Source: Anaerolineales bacterium (lineage in GTDB: Bacteria; Chloroflexota; Anaerolineae; Anaerolineales; Villigracilaceae). Taken from it: a stretch of DNA of 64,000 bases. The position numbers and the translations under genes are program-made. This document shows positions 52,373-59,974 of this stretch, one piece after another. The notes beneath the pieces are model-generated. The model had not been told where the DNA came from, did not search any database, and worked only from the letters and a program-made list of their open reading frames with translations. The stretch spans positions 992,001 through 1,056,000 of the forward strand of contig JAHDWB010000001.1 in the NCBI GenBank assembly GCA_023382595.1, given 5' to 3'. Numbering within the stretch: the first letter of the stretch is position 1; every line of letters begins with the position of its first letter.

Positions 52373-52523
52373 AGTTGATCCTCCGCAGTAGTTCCATGTA
52401 TGCGAGACGCTCATATGGCGTTCTTGAATGCCAGTATTCCTTATCCGCCCTGTCCGCCTCTTCGAAAGAGGAGACCACCGAGAAAGCGGTTTTATCCAGC
52501 TTTGGGAATTGAATCTCGTCCAT
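52314..52523 (-). CDS. Small partner of the nucleotidyltransferase
   Basis: A 69-aa protein: DKTAFSVVSSFEEADRADKEYWHSRTPYERLAYMELLRRINYG. This FSV...W...TP.ERL...E..R...YG pattern is typical of the short gene commonly placed before MNT-like nucleotidyltransferases. It overlaps its partner by 59 bp. It probably acts as an antidote or accessory. Confidence 0.68.
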   Translation of the reverse strand: MDEIQFPKLDKTAFSVVSSFEEADRADKEYWHSRTPYERLAYMELLRRINYGPAAAARLQRVLEITEGT

Positions 52524-52695
52524 GTGTTAAGTATAGCAAGGAAATTTATTTCCTCGGTATACCGAGGAAAATGACCCCATCCGCAGATGCACGAGACAGC
52601 CCGGGATTTCCACGACTGCAGGCATGTGCCTTCCCTTACCTGTCCGCATGTCGAACTTCACACTGTGACCTGGGCAGATGCTGTTCAGCTTAATT

Positions 52696-53160
52696 TCAAA
52701 CGGCTACAAGATTGATGACAACGTACGTCAAAAGCCCCAGGAACATGCCGGGGATGGCGGGAATATCGCCCCCCTGCCTGCGAATCCAAAATCTGCGCCA
52801 GACTTCCATGCCAAGTAAAGCCAGCAACACAGCGGGAAACGGAAACAAACACGCCAGTCCTGAGACCGCTAGCAAATCCGCCCTGCCAACCATGCCCTTG
52901 CGATAGCCATATCCTGTGAGTAACACCGGCCAGACGGGCGGGTGGAACAGCAGCGGAATGATAAACCAGGCGGACAGGTTGCGAAGGATGCTCCAGGCAC
53001 ATGCCAGCAGGACCAGTATGGTTTGGGTGGGCGTGTTTGCCAGCGTTAATAGAATGGTTCCAAGCAGAAAGACCTCGATGCCCGGAACCAGCCGGTAGCG
53101 CAGATCGGCATAACTGAACAGAGAGAAGGAGACCAACGCAAAGGTTTCCGTGAGGGTCAT
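52696..53160 (-). CDS. A24-type prepilin peptidase-like membrane protein
   Basis: A 154-aa protein with four to five helices. The first aspartate motif is intact (YADLRYRLVPGIE). The second is GRADLLAV rather than GxGD, as in divergent A24 peptidases. It overlaps the stop of the TrbL-like gene by ATGA. It should process pilin-like signal peptides of the neighbouring transfer system, unless the altered second motif makes it inactive. Confidence 0.65.
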   Translation of the reverse strand: MTLTETFALVSFSLFSYADLRYRLVPGIEVFLLGTILLTLANTPTQTILVLLACAWSILRNLSAWFIIPLLFHPPVWPVLLTGYGYRKGMVGRADLLAVSGLACLFPFPAVLLALLGMEVWRRFWIRRQGGDIPAIPGMFLGLLTYVVINLVAV

Positions 53161-54866
53161 GATTGATTTTCTTCGTCGGTTTGTTTATTTGGCATGAATG
53201 TAAGTATCTCTTTCACCTGTGAGGCATTGCCAAGTTCAGATGCCCGCATCAATGGGTCGCGTGCCGTCATGATTTCCTCTGGATGATCCAGATAGGCTCT
53301 GGTCATGTGAGCTGTTTCTTCTGGATATTGTGCGGCGAACACATTCGGATCCAGCCCATGTTGGGTGATGTCGGCGGACATAGCTTGAAAGCCCTGCTGG
53401 AATTCTTGTGGAGATCCATTGAAACTGGATTGGATGGAGGCATTCACCGATGGTGAGAAACCAAAATCATCTGGTGAAGGTGTAGACGGAGTGCCATTGA
53501 AGCGCTGCATCCGTTCCCCCAACTCCGCCTGTCTCGCCGCCAGTTCGTGTCCGTGTGCGAGGGAACGATTGTAGGCAGCAGGGGCACGTAATCCCATCGC
53601 TTCCAGGTTTCCGGCTTGCTGTGTCAATTGCTGTGCCGCGTTCAGATGCCCCATCGCGGCTTCTGCGCCGGTAAGCCCGCTCGTGGTTGCAGCTACTCCA
53701 CCCGCCCCTGCGCTGGAGGTAGCTCCTGCCGCACCAACTGCACCGGCTCCCGCCGCTCCCACACCACTGGCTGCCAGCGCGCCGATGGAGACGATCTGTT
53801 GTGCCGCCTTGATCATGCCGCCGATGGCATCGGCGGCGGTGGTCAGGGTCATGCGGCTGAGGATACCCGCCAGCGAGAGCAGGATTCCGGTTGCGCCGAA
53901 CAGCCAGATCACGCGCAGGATGGCGGATAGCAATCCCTGTGTGTCGAACAGATAACTTGCCGCCAACCCCGCTTTGAATACCCCGCCCGCCACGACCGGC
54001 AGCAGGGCGATCAGCAGCACGGCTTTTAGCCACAGCGAACGCAGCCAGGCCGCCTGCGGCAGGACACTGGCGATCGCCAGCGGCGGAGCCAGCACCGCCA
54101 GGATGAAAAGGACTGCATTGGCGGAGGCGAAGGCGAACAGCATCCCGCCGATGGCAAGCAGCGAACCGATGGACAGGCTGATCGAGATCAAGCCGCCGAA
54201 GAAGGTCAGGTTGGCAAGCCCCAGCACCACCGAGGTGGCGGTGGTGGAACTGACGAAATTCATCGCCAGCCCGCCCGTCTCGCCGATCACCCTGCCCACC
54301 ATCCACCAGCCGAGGCGGATGACGAGATCCAGGAAGGGACCGGAGGCGACTGCCAGCACGCCCGCCGTGACCCAATCCCCAACCACGCGCAATCCGCTGT
54401 CATCATCTCCAAGTAATCTTCCCCAGTGATACAGCGCTAGTCGTAATAGGAACAAAGCGGGCGCCAATGCAGCCGCGACCGGCAGACTGGACTGTGCCAC
54501 CTTGTTGTAATCGCCCTGGCTGGGAGCTTGTATGATCTCACCGATCACGCTGGTCCAACGCGCCACTTCCTCGCTCATGACACGCACTTCCTTATCGGCG
54601 GCTTTGTCGAAGATGCGCACCAGGGCTTCGGAGATGGTCTCGGCGGGAAAGACCAGGTGATTGAAGATCTGCGAGATGGTGGTCGTGGTGTTTCCTCCGC
54701 CATCCGTGGGGGGTGGCGGCGTTGCCGTGACCGTCACCGTGGGTGTGGGAGTCAGGAGCGGATTCGCACCAGAGGCATGAACAGGTGTGACCGCCATCGC
54801 CAGATCACCGAGGGCAAGCAGCGCAATGCAGATTATGCAGATGATGATGGATCGGAATTTTTCCAT
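53157..54866 (-). CDS. TrbL/VirB6-like conjugative transfer membrane protein
   Basis: A 569-aa protein from ATG 54866. A signal-like N-terminal helix and a TPTPTVTVTATPPPPT linker precede a helical soluble part. About seven membrane helices follow (PVAAALAPALFLLRLALYHW ... GGMLFAFASANAVLFILAVLAPPLAIA ... IWLFGATGILLSLAGIL). A Gly/Ala-rich stretch leads into a long soluble C-terminal tail with Gln/Met-rich helices. The layout is that of TrbL/VirB6 pore proteins of type IV secretion. It lies between two A24 peptidase genes in block B. Confidence 0.7.
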   Translation of the reverse strand: MEKFRSIIICIICIALLALGDLAMAVTPVHASGANPLLTPTPTVTVTATPPPPTDGGGNTTTTISQIFNHLVFPAETISEALVRIFDKAADKEVRVMSEEVARWTSVIGEIIQAPSQGDYNKVAQSSLPVAAALAPALFLLRLALYHWGRLLGDDDSGLRVVGDWVTAGVLAVASGPFLDLVIRLGWWMVGRVIGETGGLAMNFVSSTTATSVVLGLANLTFFGGLISISLSIGSLLAIGGMLFAFASANAVLFILAVLAPPLAIASVLPQAAWLRSLWLKAVLLIALLPVVAGGVFKAGLAASYLFDTQGLLSAILRVIWLFGATGILLSLAGILSRMTLTTAADAIGGMIKAAQQIVSIGALAASGVGAAGAGAVGAAGATSSAGAGGVAATTSGLTGAEAAMGHLNAAQQLTQQAGNLEAMGLRAPAAYNRSLAHGHELAARQAELGERMQRFNGTPSTPSPDDFGFSPSVNASIQSSFNGSPQEFQQGFQAMSADITQHGLDPNVFAAQYPEETAHMTRAYLDHPEEIMTARDPLMRASELGNASQVKEILTFMPNKQTDEENQS

Positions 54867-55768
54867 AAGTCCTTCAAGGCATGTTGGGAGATATAGTTCC
54901 TTGTAAAACACAATTGCTGATAGCCGCATTGTTTGCAGATCGACGGCTGCCGCAGGGCATTCAAGGGTGGATGTGGTCCCTGCTTCGCAAGGTTGGACAG
55001 GGTTACTATTGTTTTTTCCAGATCCCGATTGGCGAGGAGTTGATCGACAGACTTTGCTTCACCGGTCTCCCGATCCAAAGCATAGATCGCTGGCGTGTTG
55101 GACCAGGGTCGGTTTCCCAGGGTCGTGCAACGGTTAAGCAGGGAAAAGCGCAGCTGATCTTGTTCGCCATTGGAGACCAGCGAGCCGATCTTGGTTTCTG
55201 TGACATGCCCTACAGGAACCTGCCAGACCCAGGCGTCGAACTGGACAGGCAGGCGTGCACTGGGCAGGGTCAGGCAGACTTTTTCCGCCTTCAGGCTGTA
55301 GCCGGAGTCGCGTCCGATCAGCATGGCTTTGCGCCAGTCGTGAGAGAGGAACGCCCAAGTGCGGACATAAATGAATACGTTACGCCAGTCGCCGCCGAGG
55401 TTGTGGATGGCATTCTGGGAACCATATCGGCGGTTGATGGGAATTTCCCCGCCCCGAAAGAACGGCAGGAGTTCCGGAGCGCGAAGGTTGCCGTGCTGTT
55501 TGCGATATTCCTCCACTTTAAGGACGGAAGAGCGGATCTCATCAAGGAGGTTTTCGAAGCCGTACTGGGTCAGAAATTCGAGCAGGGTCTTGCCGGAGGA
55601 CAGGTCTTCCAGGGATTTCCAGACGGGATCGAAGGGCGGGGTTGGAACGACGCCTTCCAGCCACCAGCGTGCGGCAGCGGGACAAAACGCATAAACCAGC
55701 GCGGACAGGATGGGATTCCCGCGTGCATTTTTCGGGTTGAGCATGGCAAGGAAGAGATCAGTGTACAT
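54833..55768 (-). CDS. Cas4/RecB-like nuclease with four-Cys cluster (tentative)
   Basis: A 311-aa protein. A single Cys near the N-terminus (YAFCPAAARWW) and three near the C-terminus (SICKQCGYQQLCF) form the 1+3 cysteine pattern of Fe-S-containing Cas4/AddB-type nucleases. A possible PD-(D/E)xK core is FDAWVW...VTETKIGS (Asp, then E-x-K). The 3' end overlaps the next gene by 34 bp. It may process DNA for element transfer. Similarity beyond the motifs is not obvious. Confidence 0.5.
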   Translation of the reverse strand: MYTDLFLAMLNPKNARGNPILSALVYAFCPAAARWWLEGVVPTPPFDPVWKSLEDLSSGKTLLEFLTQYGFENLLDEIRSSVLKVEEYRKQHGNLRAPELLPFFRGGEIPINRRYGSQNAIHNLGGDWRNVFIYVRTWAFLSHDWRKAMLIGRDSGYSLKAEKVCLTLPSARLPVQFDAWVWQVPVGHVTETKIGSLVSNGEQDQLRFSLLNRCTTLGNRPWSNTPAIYALDRETGEAKSVDQLLANRDLEKTIVTLSNLAKQGPHPPLNALRQPSICKQCGYQQLCFTRNYISQHALKDLWKNSDPSSSA

Positions 55769-56153
55769 ACCAGACCATCAAGAGAAAGGGGATCGTTCGC
55801 CAGGCCGCAGGGGATTTCGTGCCGGTCAGGGATTGCCTCTGACAGGATCTCCAGAAGAACTGGAGGGTGCTGGTGATCAGGAAGGAAAGGAAGACAAGCA
55901 GGATCAGGGATGGGAAATTGGAATTTGGCAGCGCCCAAAGGATTGCCATCCAGAGTTTGACATCCCCGGCGCCCATCCAGCCGTTTGCCCAGGCGGAAAG
56001 CAAAAGGAAACACGCCAGCCACAAATCCATATGCCCGGGGAAGTGAGCGATCATGCCCGCCAGGATCAGAGGGTACGTACACCAGTTCGGGATGCGCCGG
56101 GTGCGCAGGTCATACAGGGTGACTGCAATTAAATAAACAAGCAACCAGGTCAT
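55758..56153 (-). CDS. A24 prepilin peptidase (TadV/CpaA-like)
   Basis: A 131-aa protein with both catalytic aspartates in classic context: YDLRTRRIPNW and GAGDVKLWMAI. It has four to five helices and no N-terminal methylase domain, as in the Tad family. It overlaps the start of the nuclease-like gene by 11 bp. It complements the F-domain protein of block A. Confidence 0.85.
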   Translation of the reverse strand: MTWLLVYLIAVTLYDLRTRRIPNWCTYPLILAGMIAHFPGHMDLWLACFLLLSAWANGWMGAGDVKLWMAILWALPNSNFPSLILLVFLSFLITSTLQFFWRSCQRQSLTGTKSPAAWRTIPFLLMVWYVH

Positions 56154-56270
56154 TGGTTGCTGATCATATCGGGATGGATGGGTGGGTATCGGGAAGGTGT
56201 CGCTTTTATCCCGGGCGGGAATGAGCGACAGTGGTATTGCACGGGGCGGAATATTTGGTAAAATATCTTT

Positions 56271-56307
56271 GCGACGTTCAGGGTGCCCCCCTCACCCTGA
56301 ACGTCGC
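56271..56307. terminator. Strong 15-bp terminator next to the IS element
   Basis: GCGACGTTCAGGGTG (56271-56285) and CACCCTGAACGTCGC (56293-56307) are perfectly complementary with a 7-nt loop, followed on the plus strand by ATTTTATTTATT. Before the IS arrived it would have stood directly after the HD-GYP stop codon, so it is the native terminator of that gene. Confidence 0.8.
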
Positions 56308-56322
56308 ATTTTATTTATTAAA

Positions 56323-57207
56323 CCAATGGTGCTAGTTCAAAGGCTGAACTCAGCGATGGAAAGATGAATAAAGCCATCCGAATCGGGTTGCAAACCGTGC
56401 CATTGAACGAGCAGATTGAAGGCAGCCATAGTAAATCCCAAGCGTGCCTTGAAGTACTCCCAGTTTCGGTGGGCTACCCGTTTGAGATGGCAGACGGTTG
56501 TAAGCATGGACAATATTGTTTCAACAATCATACGAACATTCCAGGTTTTAGGCTTGCAGACCTTCAGATTTTTCGGATTGCCTTGTTTGGAATAAAAACC
56601 ATGATCAGCCAAGACAATCATTTGATCTTCAAAAGACTGGATGAGAGGATGAAAGAGAGCATCGTGGACATTCGCAGTGGCGCAATCCCAATTACACACC
56701 AGACCTTTCTGGTTGAGCAGGCAACAAACCTTGCTCCCGACAATCCAGCGGCGGTTCGAATATCCTTTCTTCCCGATCTGTTTGTCACTCCGACCTTCCC
56801 GACGGGGATGCAGCATTTCGACACCATAGCTGTCCACTACTCCCAACACAGTGGGCTGCGCCAGAAAGCGATCCGTCCAAGCCCGATGTGTTTTAAACAG
56901 ACGGAACAAGCGGGTTCGTTCAGGCAGTTTCGGGAACCAGGTCAGCCAATCTCGCTTCAACCAGCGATAGAAGGCTCGGTTGCCTACCCCTTTCAACGAG
57001 AACAAGATACCCAAGGTCACAATCTCACTCGGATACAGCTTGGCTTGACTATGTTTGCGAATTCCTTTCATGGCATCATCAATCCGAATAAACAACGCAA
57101 TGATAAAATCCTCGGTAGTCACGGCTCACTCTCCTTTCGGTTGTCGCTAACTCGAATTGTGAGTGATGTCCGTGACTTTTTCAAGACCCCTAAACTAGCA
57201 CCATTGG
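56323..57207 (-). mobile_element. Complete IS982-like insertion sequence, 885 bp
   Basis: Terminal inverted repeats CCAATGGTGCTAGTT (56323-56337) and AACTAGCACCATTGG (57193-57207) are perfect over 15 bp. The flanking 8-bp direct repeat TTATTAAA lies at 56315-56322 and 57208-57215. One intact transposase gene fills the element. The perfect repeats and duplication point to a recent insertion. It sits between the last codon of the HD-GYP gene and its terminator. Confidence 0.9.
56337..57122 (-). CDS. IS982-family-like DDE transposase
   Basis: A 261-aa transposase. DDE residues: VVDSYGVEML (first Asp), MIVLADHGFYS (second Asp) and RMIVETILSML (Glu). WIVGSKVCCLLNQ and CATANVHDA are typical of IS982/IS4-like enzymes. 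Its 3' end lies within the left terminal repeat. It appears intact. The family assignment is moderate because IS5-like groups share these motifs. Confidence 0.85.
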   Translation of the reverse strand: MTTEDFIIALFIRIDDAMKGIRKHSQAKLYPSEIVTLGILFSLKGVGNRAFYRWLKRDWLTWFPKLPERTRLFRLFKTHRAWTDRFLAQPTVLGVVDSYGVEMLHPRREGRSDKQIGKKGYSNRRWIVGSKVCCLLNQKGLVCNWDCATANVHDALFHPLIQSFEDQMIVLADHGFYSKQGNPKNLKVCKPKTWNVRMIVETILSMLTTVCHLKRVAHRNWEYFKARLGFTMAAFNLLVQWHGLQPDSDGFIHLSIAEFSL

Positions 57208-58394
57208 TTATTAAAAATTGTCTGTGACTTAACATAAAGAAGGTCAGTTTTTTCCAATCTTCCCTCGTCTTGTAACATCTCCAGAAAAACCTCCACCACC
57301 TTGGGCGCAAACTGCCTGCCCGCCTGCTCCTGAATATAGCGCAGCGCATCCGCCTCCGCCCACGCGCAGCGATACGGGCGCTCATGCGTCAGCGCATCGA
57401 ATACATCCACCACCGCAAAGATTCGCGCTTCCAATGGGATCTCCTCGCCTTTCAATTTACGCGGGTACCCCGTCCCATCCCATTTCTCATGGTGGCAATA
57501 GGGGATATTGATCGCTGGCAGCAGGTAATCAATTCTCGACATCAATGCAAACGCCAGTTCCGGGTGTCTCTGCATGATCAGGAATTCATCCTCGGTCAGG
57601 GGTCCGGGCTTTTGCAGGATGTGATCGGGAATGCCTATTTTTCCAATGTCATGTAAAAGCGCGCCTCGGCGGATGTTTTCCAGGTCAGCGTCACAGAAAC
57701 CAAATCGGGCCGCCAATGTCAAGGTGGTTTCGGTCACGCGGCCTGTGTGTTCGTCCGTGATGTGATCGCGAATATCCAGCAAATGCGACCAGCCCTCCAG
57801 GGTCGCGTTGTAGGCGCGCGAGAGGTCTGCCAGGGCAGTCTGTGCCTGCTCATACAGGCTCGCGTTATGGAGCGCCAGCGAAATTTGATGGGCTAGAATG
57901 GTGCATAGGTCGATCTCCCGCTCCGAAAAAAATCGAACCTCATCCGTGGTGCCCACGATCAGGCATCCGATCGAGGTATCCTTCAAAAAGAGCGGAATGT
58001 ACAACAAGGACACCAGGTGGCGCGTGGAGATGATGACCTGCTCCTCTTCGGACATCGGAATGACCTGCGCATTTTCCACATACACGGGTTTGCGCCCGAG
58101 GATGGACTTTTCCAAATGGGGGTGATTCCGAAGTTCCGCTTTGCGAAATTCCGCAGGATAGTCGGCTGGCAGAAGCGGGATGGCTGCGCCGAGATAAACG
58201 TGGTTTTCCTTGGTGGTGTAGATCGCCCCCGTATCCAATCCAAGCAGGCTTGTGATGCTTTCAATCGAAATCTGAAGCACGCGCGGAACTTCCAGTGTTG
58301 AATTCAGGTACTGGCTTAGCTTCAACAGCATTGCAAGTTCCTTTGTCGAGCCTTCGATCAGGCTTTCGTTTTGATGGTGGTCCATCTCGCTCAT
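57195..58394 (-). CDS. GAF-HD-GYP phosphodiesterase, C-terminus altered by the IS
   Basis: A 399-aa protein from ATG 58394. A GAF domain (about 30-190) is followed by a short coiled coil (ALADLSRAYNATLEGWSHLL) and an HD-GYP domain: EHTGRVTETT, LLHDIGKIGIPD, HHEKWDGTGYPRKLKGEEIP and DVFDALTHERPYR. It should degrade cyclic di-GMP in response to a GAF ligand. The IS inserted at its stop codon: the original end would be ...TIFNK-stop, and now reads ...TIFNNQWC-stop using the inverted repeat. Function is probably unaffected, but the gene has lost its terminator. Confidence 0.88.
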   Translation of the reverse strand: MSEMDHHQNESLIEGSTKELAMLLKLSQYLNSTLEVPRVLQISIESITSLLGLDTGAIYTTKENHVYLGAAIPLLPADYPAEFRKAELRNHPHLEKSILGRKPVYVENAQVIPMSEEEQVIISTRHLVSLLYIPLFLKDTSIGCLIVGTTDEVRFFSEREIDLCTILAHQISLALHNASLYEQAQTALADLSRAYNATLEGWSHLLDIRDHITDEHTGRVTETTLTLAARFGFCDADLENIRRGALLHDIGKIGIPDHILQKPGPLTEDEFLIMQRHPELAFALMSRIDYLLPAINIPYCHHEKWDGTGYPRKLKGEEIPLEARIFAVVDVFDALTHERPYRCAWAEADALRYIQEQAGRQFAPKVVEVFLEMLQDEGRLEKTDLLYVKSQTIFNNQWC

Positions 58395-58587
58395 GCTTGC
58401 TCCAAATTTCACGATACTATACCAGAAAATAAGAGCGAACCATCGCTCCTTGATGGCATGGCTCCTTTCATGGGGAGACCTGGCGGGCCAAGGTGGAACG
58501 CGGGTCTTGATGTGAGTATCTCCATTGCGAGTGATAACAACTGCAAGTTCCAAATTCGTGTGAATATCTTTTATTCAATGGATATGC

Positions 58588-58617
58588 TTGACACAAGAAC
58601 ATTTGTTCTGTTATTAT
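58588..58617 (+). promoter_or_regulatory. SOS-type promoter of the PolB operon
   Basis: -35 TTGACA (58588-58593), 18-bp spacer, -10 TATTAT (58612-58617). The spacer holds AGAACATTTGTTCT (58596-58609), whose core GAAC-N4-GTTC matches the LexA/DinR box of Gram-positive-type bacteria. The ATG is 8 nt after the -10 box without a ribosome site, so the first message is leaderless. The LexA box specificity in this organism is assumed, not shown. Confidence 0.7.
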
Positions 58618-58625
58618 CCCCTTGT

Positions 58626-59045
58626 ATGTCTATCTGGGATCGTCTTCTGTACCTGATAGGCCTGCGCCCAACGCCCGGTCCTCGAACCTACCATTTTGAT
58701 GCGAGCGAAAGCCTGCGCGTCACGCTTTCCACCCTTTCCTCTGACGAAGGCCGTCCTGAACACGAATTGATCCCCGATATCCTGGCCGCAGGTCTGACCC
58801 AATACACCGCCAATGAGAGGTTGTGGGACAAGTGGAACTCCCTCTCACCCCGCGAACGGGATGTGGCCGCGTTCGTCTGCTTGGGCTACACCAACCGCCA
58901 GATCGCCGCCCGTTTGAACATTGCCCCGGATACCGTCAAGGACCGCCTGTCGTCCGTGTTCCGCAAGTTCGATATCAACCGGCGCAATGATCTGCGCGCC
59001 CTGTTCTCCGATTGGGATTTCAGCGAGTGGGAACGCCAGAGATAG
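58626..59045 (+). CDS. RHH/LuxR-type regulator, first gene of the PolB operon
   Basis: A 139-aa protein. The N-terminal part (RTYHFDASESLRVTLSTLSS...HELIPDILAAGLTQY) looks like a ribbon-helix-helix domain. The C-terminal part is a LuxR/GerE HTH: LSPRERDVAAFVCLGYTNRQ, IAARLNIAPDTVKDRLSSVF. It is probably an autoregulator or local DNA-binding partner. It sits directly under an SOS-type promoter and precedes the RecA-like and PolB genes on the same strand. A longer frame extends upstream but crosses the promoter. Confidence 0.75.
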   Translation: MSIWDRLLYLIGLRPTPGPRTYHFDASESLRVTLSTLSSDEGRPEHELIPDILAAGLTQYTANERLWDKWNSLSPRERDVAAFVCLGYTNRQIAARLNIAPDTVKDRLSSVFRKFDINRRNDLRALFSDWDFSEWERQR

Positions 59046-59149
59046 CCCCTGTTCCACGCCACCCCCAACATCCAGCACCCCCAAACCACCCCCATCTGAC
59101 ACCCAGGTGGGGGCTGTTGTATATGAAAGGGAGGTTGTATTCTGTCGGC

Positions 59150-59680
59150 ATGGACATCCTTCCCGTTCTAAAAATTGGCACATGGATCGCCCTGCATGCC
59201 CCGGACGCGGCCTCCGCCGAGAGCATGACCCTGATCGCCGAACTGGGCTTGCGCGGAGCGGTCACCATCCTGGACGGCGGCAATCGTTACCGACCGTACT
59301 GGGTGGCAACCTTGCTGCGCAGGAGAACCGTGGACATCTCCGCTGCCGCCAACCGCCTGATCAGCCGGCGCGCCTTCACCTGCTACGAGATGAACACCCT
59401 GCTTGCCTCCACGCCATCCCGGCAGGGCCCCTATGTGATCCTCGATCTGCTCAATACCTTCTATGACGATCATGTGCAGTTGCCCGAAGCCTGCCGTCTG
59501 CTGGACTTGTGCCTGGAACAGATTGGGCGGTTGGCGCTCTCCAGCCCGGTGGTGGTGACGCTGGCGTCCCCCCAGACGGAGGAGCGCGCCTTTCTGCTGG
59601 AGCGGGTCTGCCAAAAGGCGGATGAGATCTTCCTCAGGCAGGCACCGTCTTCCCCGCCCGTCCAACCGGCGCTTTTTTGA
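59150..59680 (+). CDS. RecA-superfamily protein without a P-loop
   Basis: About 176 aa from ATG 59150; an in-frame ATG at 59123 is also possible. The RecA/KaiC core can be traced: GAVTILDGGNRYRPYWVATLLRR (strand plus acidic loop), RRAFTCYEMNTLLAS, and a Walker-B-like YVILDLLNTFYDD followed by PVVVTLASPQ. The Walker A position (HAPDAASAESMTLIAEL) has lost the GK[S/T], so ATP use is unlikely. It is similar in outline to ImuA/SulA-like or archaeal RadA-like inactive paralogues. It probably links RecA filaments or DNA to the polymerase encoded downstream. Confidence 0.62.
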   Translation: MDILPVLKIGTWIALHAPDAASAESMTLIAELGLRGAVTILDGGNRYRPYWVATLLRRRTVDISAAANRLISRRAFTCYEMNTLLASTPSRQGPYVILDLLNTFYDDHVQLPEACRLLDLCLEQIGRLALSSPVVVTLASPQTEERAFLLERVCQKADEIFLRQAPSSPPVQPALF

Positions 59681-59686
59681 CCTGCT

Positions 59687-59953
59687 ATGGGACGCACCGT
59701 CATCACCATCACGCAGTTGTTGAACGAGACCGAAGCCGATCTGCGGGCATTTCGGCGCACCCTGCGCCGCAGCGATCAGTATGTCTTCGACGGTCTCTTT
59801 GCCGCCGCGCGCCGGCATATCGCCGCCATCGGGCAGGCGGAGTCCCTGCTGCCGTTCGAGAGCGCCCTGCTGGCGATGCTGCTGGAACAGGCAAAGGAGA
59901 TTGCCGTTCTCAGGCAGGAACTGGATGAACTGAAGAAGAAGTACTTATGTTGA
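59687..59953 (+). CDS. Small helical protein of the PolB operon
   Basis: An 88-aa protein, mostly helical, ending in a coiled coil (LEQAKEIAVLRQELDELKKKYL). It lies 6 bp after the RecA-like gene and 21 bp before PolB, so it is part of the operon. It may be a bridging or oligomerising subunit. No family is recognised with confidence. Confidence 0.6.
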   Translation: MGRTVITITQLLNETEADLRAFRRTLRRSDQYVFDGLFAAARRHIAAIGQAESLLPFESALLAMLLEQAKEIAVLRQELDELKKKYLC

Positions 59954-59974
59954 CTGGCGGAGCCGTGTCGAAAC

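Noticed and set aside
53467-54375. A 302-codon frame on the same strand inside the TrbL-like gene
   Set aside because: It is a frame shadow rich in Arg/Gly/His, caused by GC-rich codons of the membrane protein.
54833-55768. Cas4 as part of a CRISPR system
   Set aside because: Only the cysteine pattern and a weak nuclease core suggest Cas4. No cas genes or repeats lie nearby, and the context is a transfer block.
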